36,610 nucleotides of DNA, from positions 1 to 36,610 of the forward strand of contig NZ_BADT01000220.1 in assembly GCF_000239855.1 (NCBI RefSeq). Direction: 5' to 3'. Under the pieces are notes generated by a model. That model saw nothing but the letters and a program-made list of their open reading frames with translations. It was not told where the DNA came from and made no database searches. Made by a program: the position numbers and the translations under genes. This document shows, in pieces, positions 33,391 through 36,610 of this stretch. Numbering within the stretch: position 1 is the stretch's first letter; the number at the start of each line of letters is the position of its first letter. This DNA is from Pseudoalteromonas sp. BSi20652. GTDB lineage: Bacteria; Pseudomonadota; Gammaproteobacteria; Enterobacterales; Alteromonadaceae.

Positions 33391-33690
33391 TTAACCTCGT
33401 GGCCCAGGGCGTTTAATGCCGGGCACTACGCTTATGCCCTCGGCTACGTCGATGCCTGATTGCGTTATACGGGCTACCCATGTGTTAGCACTGAGTTTAT
33501 CGAGTGTTATATAGCCGTTTTGCTCTAACCAATTGAGTAAGGTTTTAAGCTGATCGCGACTGCAACCCAGTGCATAGCGCTGTAGTACATCGGCTAGCAT
33601 GCTGGTATTAGCGCCAAAATCGGCGGATTCTTTTAGCGTTATAAGTATGCTAATTCGTTGGTGCTCGGCTTGAACTTGTAACATTGCCAT
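33391..33690 (-). CDS. VpaChn25_0724-like winged-helix phage protein (Mu gp26 position)
   Basis: A 99-residue protein with a winged-helix pattern: QRISILITLKESADFGANTS, DQLKTLLNWLEQNGYITLDK and a wing ending VARITQSGIDVAEG. Family members occur in Mu-like phages between DUF2730 and DUF3486 genes, the order seen here. A DNA-binding or assembly role is not established. AGGA lies 8 bases before the ATG. Confidence 0.85.
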   Translation of the reverse strand: MAMLQVQAEHQRISILITLKESADFGANTSMLADVLQRYALGCSRDQLKTLLNWLEQNGYITLDKLSANTWVARITQSGIDVAEGISVVPGIKRPGPRG

Positions 33691-33726
33691 GGTGGTTTTT
33701 CCTGAATTAAATGTGGGTTAGCCTGC

Positions 33727-34041
33727 TTAGCTGTCGTTGCTGCGCGTGCCTCTGAGTTCGTTTTCCATTAGTAGGTCGGTTAAGCGTTTTAGGTCGGTGA
33801 GCTGTGGGTTTAGTCCGTCTATTTTGCCGCTCACTTCTATTAGGCGTTTATCAAGTTCGTGTAGGTCGTCGGCGTTGGGTAGGTCTTCTACTGTTTTTTC
33901 TACGGCACTTAAACGGCTTTCTAACACCTCATGCACCTTTTTAGTCACAAAGGTACTGCGTAGCCATGCCAGTGCGCCAGCGCCTACTATGGCTACACAA
34001 ACGGTTATAAATGCTTTTTGCCATTCAAGAATAAATTCCAT
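33727..34041 (-). CDS. DUF2730-like membrane-anchored coiled-coil protein (Mu gp25-like)
   Basis: Start taken at the ATG at 34039-34041, one base after the zinc-finger gene's TAG; a longer reading to 34122 would overlap that gene. The 104 residues comprise an N-terminal transmembrane helix (about 9-27, AFITVCVAIVGAGALAW) and a coiled coil (LESRLSAVEKTVEDL, LDKRLIEVSGKIDGL, LKRLTDLLME). Mu gp25 has the same layout. The job is unknown; with a single helix near the lysis genes, an involvement in lysis cannot be excluded. Confidence 0.85.
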   Translation of the reverse strand: MEFILEWQKAFITVCVAIVGAGALAWLRSTFVTKKVHEVLESRLSAVEKTVEDLPNADDLHELDKRLIEVSGKIDGLNPQLTDLKRLTDLLMENELRGTRSNDS

Positions 34042-34042
34042 G

Positions 34043-34261
34043 CTAGTGCCTGTAATGCTGTTGTTGTATTTCAATGAGTGATTGGCAATCGACACAGGTG
34101 CTACAGTTTTTAACTGCGTCACGGCGTTGCTTTGGTATGTCTATGCCGCACTCTTGGCAGTGCATAAACGTCGCCCCTGGTTTATTTGCTTGTTCGCGTT
34201 GAATAGATAGCGCGGCATCTAGCAGGTGTTGTTCTGTTTTTTGTGCGTCGTCGATTGACAT
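34043..34261 (-). CDS. DksA/TraR-type C4 zinc-finger protein
   Basis: A 72-residue protein (73 if TTG at 34264 is used). The finger is CQECGIDIPKQRRDAV and then CSTCVDCQSLIE, four cysteines in the DksA/TraR pattern; the N-terminal helix DAQKTEQHLLDAALSIQ is the coiled-coil tip region. Such proteins bind the RNA polymerase secondary channel; TraR does so without ppGpp. The phage may use it to shift host promoters during late growth. AAGGA lies upstream. Confidence 0.88.
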   Translation of the reverse strand: MSIDDAQKTEQHLLDAALSIQREQANKPGATFMHCQECGIDIPKQRRDAVKNCSTCVDCQSLIEIQQQHYRH

Positions 34262-34276
34262 CAATAGCGATCCTTT

Positions 34277-34870
34277 TTAAAGGGTTAAAATAATCTCTGG
34301 CCCCAGCGAACCGGTAAGCAAAGGTAATTTATTTGTTTGCGAAAAATCGGCGGGGGTGTGTTCGTTACTAGGAACCAATTCACTTAAAAGCCCTAAGCGT
34401 TGGTAAGCTTCTGCAACCAGTTCTGAGCAAAACAAACTTGATAAGCATTCTTGGTTGGCGCCTAACAAACCGTCGTAAGCTGACTTTATAAGCTCAATTT
34501 TATTTTGCTCGTAGGGTCTATTGGCAATGTCTTTACGAAAACAATTTAGCTTTTTTAAACTGGCTGAGTCGGCTTCAAACCCCTGTAATTGGCGCACTGC
34601 AATTTGCCCGTTGTATTTGGTCACTCGTTCACGTAACGGAACTAGTTGCACGCCTTGGCGGGCTTGACCGCTTTGTAAGTCTTTAATGTTTGATAAGGTG
34701 GTTGACTCCCACACACACACAAAGTCATATTCAGGCAATACAAACACCATCCCCACATGTGACCACTTTGAACCAGTGGCGAACTTAATCCCTGTACTAA
34801 CAGGGCCTTTACCGCTAAACAAAACAATGTCACCTGTTTTTAACGTTGTTCTTATATCTTGGTATTTCAT
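34277..34870 (-). CDS. YiiX-like permuted NlpC/P60 cysteine hydrolase
   Basis: A 197-residue protein of the circularly permuted papain-like group. The catalytic His appears early in GSKWSHVGM (His38) and the Cys late in SLFCSELVAEAYQRLG (Cys148), the reversed order typical of YiiX/YebB relatives. KTGDIVLFSGKG near the start is a family hallmark. Its substrate could be a peptidoglycan peptide or a lipid amide. It lies in the lysis region, so a wall-peptide role beside the glycosidase is a fair inference. The ATG overlaps the previous stop as ATGA. Confidence 0.85.
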   Translation of the reverse strand: MKYQDIRTTLKTGDIVLFSGKGPVSTGIKFATGSKWSHVGMVFVLPEYDFVCVWESTTLSNIKDLQSGQARQGVQLVPLRERVTKYNGQIAVRQLQGFEADSASLKKLNCFRKDIANRPYEQNKIELIKSAYDGLLGANQECLSSLFCSELVAEAYQRLGLLSELVPSNEHTPADFSQTNKLPLLTGSLGPEIILTL

Positions 34871-35142
34871 TTTTTATCTTCCTTACAAAGTAGGCGTTGG
34901 CGTTTGTGCTCTTTTTTAATTGCGGACTGCAAGGCGTTCCATACCTGTTTAGCTTTTGGATTGTTATTTAACATTTTGTTGGTAAATGACTCGGGGTGCT
35001 GTGAGTCGTACTTTTTACCCGTGGCCTCTTCGTAGCTTGGCTTAACTACGTGCTGCTCTATTTCACTAAATACTAAGGTAAGTGCTAACTCTTTAATTAC
35101 GGTGTTTTGCGCTGTGGTAAGCGGTTTTACTTTAGCGGCCAT
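34867..35142 (-). CDS. Small helical protein in lysis region (91 aa), unknown
   Basis: Start chosen at the ATG at 35140-35142, with GGAG 7 bases upstream, overlapping the end of the previous gene; the frame opens further upstream. The 91 residues are helical and basic (ELALTLVFSEIEQHVVKPSY, VWNALQSAIKKEHKRQRLLC) with no membrane segment. It is not a holin or spanin by layout. Family not recognised. Confidence 0.7.
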   Translation of the reverse strand: MAAKVKPLTTAQNTVIKELALTLVFSEIEQHVVKPSYEEATGKKYDSQHPESFTNKMLNNNPKAKQVWNALQSAIKKEHKRQRLLCKEDKK

Positions 35143-35395
35143 TGGATTCTCCAAAACGTTTTTTAAGGGCTTCACGGGCGTTTTTAAAGCTTTGCTGGCC
35201 GTCTACCCGTAGCTGTATGTCGATGGCTCTAACTGATTGCCAACCTTTATTAAAATGGCTTTGCATGGTGCCGCAATGACTGTGCATTGGTATTTTGCGC
35301 GGGTCGAATGGCATATTGTGCATGCGCGCATCTACCTCTTGCTCCATGCGTTTCTCGCGGCCTTTTTGATAGGACCAATCCCAATTTTTACCCAT
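35132..35395 (-). CDS. Small basic protein after endolysin (87 aa), unknown
   Basis: An 87-residue basic, soluble protein with MHNMPFDPRKIPMHSHCG in the middle and a helical C-terminus (QQSFKNAREALKKRFGESN). The ATG overlaps the endolysin stop as TAATG. No membrane helix. No family recognised; it may be a DNA- or RNA-binding factor from its charge, but that is only composition. Confidence 0.7.
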   Translation of the reverse strand: MGKNWDWSYQKGREKRMEQEVDARMHNMPFDPRKIPMHSHCGTMQSHFNKGWQSVRAIDIQLRVDGQQSFKNAREALKKRFGESNGR

Positions 35396-35994
35396 TAGGC
35401 CACCCCGCTTAACTGATTTACTGCAAATTCAGTTACATGAGCTAGGCGGTTATACCAGCCCTCTAAGTTTGGTTTTTGGCTTGAGTCGTTTGCGCAAATA
35501 CGGGCGTACTTACGGCCACGGTTTACGCTGAGCAAAACGGTTAGGCTAAGGGCTGGGCGTTCTAAAATGGCAGCTAGGGTTTTTGGCCCCATGCGACCAT
35601 CGGGCTTTGAGTTGACTAATCGCTGGGTTAATTGGGTCATGGCGGGTGCGCCGTGCTGTACTGCGCCATCTAGCAGCATAAAGTCAACACCTGCGGGGCT
35701 TTGCTCGCAGTGCATGGCACGCCAATAATCACGGTGATACAGGCTAACCGCTTGAGCAAGCGTTAGGTTTTTAATATCTACATGTGGGTAAGCGCGCTGG
35801 CTTATACCGTATTTGGTAAGGCCGCCACGGTCTGATGCACCATTATTTAACCCGCCATCGCTGCGCAAGCCACCCTCTAAATACAAGATAGGTAATATGC
35901 ACTGGGCAAATTTAAGCGAGTACGGGGCAAGCGCGTTTTGCACTTCGGGCACTTGTTTAAAGTAATTTAAGTTGAGCGGGTTGAATACGAACAT
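35395..35994 (-). CDS. Endolysin, GH108-type muramidase
   Basis: A 199-residue glycoside hydrolase family 108 enzyme that cuts the glycan backbone of peptidoglycan for lysis. Catalytic Glu40 lies in ILYLEGGLRSDGG, followed by the family motif DRGGLTKYGISQRAYP. The middle has YHRDYWRAMHCEQSPAGVDF and LLDGAVQHGAP; the C-terminal PG_binding_3-like part contains KPDGRMGPKTLAAI. No signal peptide, so a holin should be needed, but none is evident nearby. The start is the first late gene behind a promoter candidate; the ATG is inside a 10-bp inverted repeat and AAGG lies in its spacer. Confidence 0.93.
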   Translation of the reverse strand: MFVFNPLNLNYFKQVPEVQNALAPYSLKFAQCILPILYLEGGLRSDGGLNNGASDRGGLTKYGISQRAYPHVDIKNLTLAQAVSLYHRDYWRAMHCEQSPAGVDFMLLDGAVQHGAPAMTQLTQRLVNSKPDGRMGPKTLAAILERPALSLTVLLSVNRGRKYARICANDSSQKPNLEGWYNRLAHVTEFAVNQLSGVA

Positions 35995-36073
35995 ACCGAA
36001 AAGCCTTGTTGTTTTTCGGTATTGTGGGGGGTTGTGCTTAGGTGTTGGCCGTGCGGGATTTCGGGAAAATTTA
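35993..36073 (-). promoter_or_regulatory. Candidate late promoter (Plys-like) with 10-10-10 inverted repeat
   Basis: Upstream element at 36044-36073 (plus strand GTTGGCCGTGCGGGATTTCG then GGAAAATTTA), matching the one at 25455-25482. After exactly 21 bases comes a perfect inverted repeat, ATACCGAAAA (35993-36002) / TTTTCGGTAT (36013-36022) with a ten-base spacer; its lower arm includes two bases of the endolysin ATG. A -10-like CACAAT lies at 36026-36021 on the minus strand. Confidence 0.6.
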
Positions 36074-36160
36074 GTTAAAAAGTAGACAACGGCAATAAAG
36101 TTTTTTATGGTACTGCAAGTTTGATTTTTTCGCTAGTTACTATTTAAAAGGACTTAATTT

Positions 36161-36577
36161 ATGAAATACCCTGCTCTTGCCTTACTTGCTTTGTGCGCCT
36201 TACCAATCCACGCAAAAATTTACCAATGTATTGTTGACGATGTGCCCACATTTAGCCAAACGCCGTGCGCACCGGATGCTAAAGAGCTGCATTTAAAAGT
36301 AACAAAAGCCCCGGATACACAAGGTGTAAGCAATGATATTTTGCAACAATGCACTGAGCTTGCAAAAAATAGCGGCGGCTGGCGCGATCCTAATTCGTTT
36401 ATGGTTGTATCGCATGAAAAGCAGTGGCGCAATGATGCTAGCGGCGCTAGATTGGTTTTAGCTATGCAAGTTAATGCTAAAAATGGTTATGGTGGGTATG
36501 GTGATTCTAAGCCGTTTAATTGCTTTTTAAATCACAGTGGTACGGGTTTAAGTACTGTTCAAAGATGGGTTAACTAG
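36161..36577 (+). CDS. Secreted DUF4124-like protein, opposite in orientation to the phage genes
   Basis: A 138-residue exported protein. Signal peptide MKYPALALLALCALPIHA with probable cleavage after residue 18, then KIYQCIVDDVPTFSQTPC, which fits the short DUF4124 periplasmic domain (Y-x-C ... G/P-x-x-x-x-S-x-x-P-C). The C-terminal half has VVSHEKQWRNDASGARLVL and two further cysteines. AAGGA lies 8 bases before the ATG, and a terminator follows. It is the only plus-strand gene in the prophage block and behaves like a separately controlled accessory gene. Confidence 0.75.
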   Translation: MKYPALALLALCALPIHAKIYQCIVDDVPTFSQTPCAPDAKELHLKVTKAPDTQGVSNDILQQCTELAKNSGGWRDPNSFMVVSHEKQWRNDASGARLVLAMQVNAKNGYGGYGDSKPFNCFLNHSGTGLSTVQRWVN

Positions 36578-36581
36578 TAAT

Positions 36582-36610
36582 AAAAAAGACCGCATAAAGA
36601 CGGCTTTTTT
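36582..36610. terminator. Bidirectional terminator after the plus-strand gene
   Basis: AAAAAAG-A-CCG (36582-36592) pairs with CGGCTTTTTT (36601-36610) apart from one bulged A, with an eight-base loop. It begins about 5 bases past the stop of the secreted protein gene and is cut off by the window edge. Confidence 0.7.

Larger units (their letters stand above)
10540..36610 (-). mobile_element. Mu-type transposable prophage (siphophage tail), right end through lysis region
   Basis: The block of minus-strand late genes follows the Mu order endolysin, gp25-gp31, I/Z, T, gp35-37, then a non-contractile tail. The inner boundary is placed at 10540, where the sequence begins TG and resembles the Mu right end. 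The left end with repressor and transposase genes is not in the window. No sheath gene exists, so the virion should be a siphovirus like the transposable Pseudomonas phages B3 and D3112. A five-base target duplication, if the boundary is right, would be GATTA (10535-10539). Confidence 0.88.

Overview
The window looks like a chromosomal segment of a marine gammaproteobacterium, most like Pseudoalteromonas or a close relative. That placement rests on protein style, AT-rich intergenic DNA and REP-type palindromes, not on any search. A Mu-type transposable prophage fills roughly the right 26 kb. No tRNA, rRNA or CRISPR array is visible.

Host part (1 to about 10539). The left edge is a field of REP-like palindromes. 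Next come a SAM methyltransferase gene, the divergent queuosine genes queE (frameshifted in a run of seven A) and queC, an isoprenylcysteine-methyltransferase-like membrane protein, a small PspB-like coiled-coil membrane protein and an unrecognised 340-residue protein. A tight minus-strand cluster follows: MATE transporter, uvrB, an RlmI-like methyltransferase and a TrmK-like tRNA methyltransferase. The gene-poor stretch 9964-10539 holds an inverted pair of DnaA boxes and little else.

Prophage part (about 10540 to beyond 36610). Apart from one plus-strand gene at the far right, everything is transcribed on the minus strand, so the phage reads right to left. In transcription order: GH108 endolysin, two small unknowns, a YiiX-like cysteine hydrolase, a DksA/TraR-type zinc finger, a DUF2730-like protein, a VpaChn25_0724-like winged helix, small terminase (DUF3486), large terminase (Mu gp28), a 51-residue unlisted gene, portal (Mu gp29), a Mu F head protein carrying a C-terminal zinc-metallopeptidase domain, a 65-residue gene, virion morphogenesis protein (Mu G), an inserted three-gene cassette with an internally duplicated protein, protease/scaffold (Mu I/Z), major head protein (Mu T), and Mu gp35-37-like proteins. 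The tail is not Mu's contractile one: there is a tail tube, a 1200-residue tape measure and five or six distal tail genes, with no sheath. It is therefore a transposable siphophage of the Pseudomonas B3/D3112 general design. The right end carries a three-gene accessory operon of membrane proteins. The early region (repressor, transposase A/B) must lie beyond position 36610.

The main non-coding discoveries are these. (1) A candidate phage terminus at 10540 closely resembles the Mu right end, followed by a cluster of TGATAA boxes. (2) A composite late-promoter candidate occurs twice, exactly where Mu has Plys and PI: a shared 28-30 bp element, 21 bp, then a 10-10-10 inverted repeat touching the start codon, whose arms differ in sequence but not in geometry. 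(3) A 17-bp palindrome, consensus TTTAAACACTGTTTAAA, stands directly before three module-leading genes. (4) Hairpins follow the two most abundant structural proteins (major head and tail tube). The main protein-level discovery is the F head protein fused to a lethal-factor-like metallopeptidase, with a small overlapping gene behind it that could be its partner.
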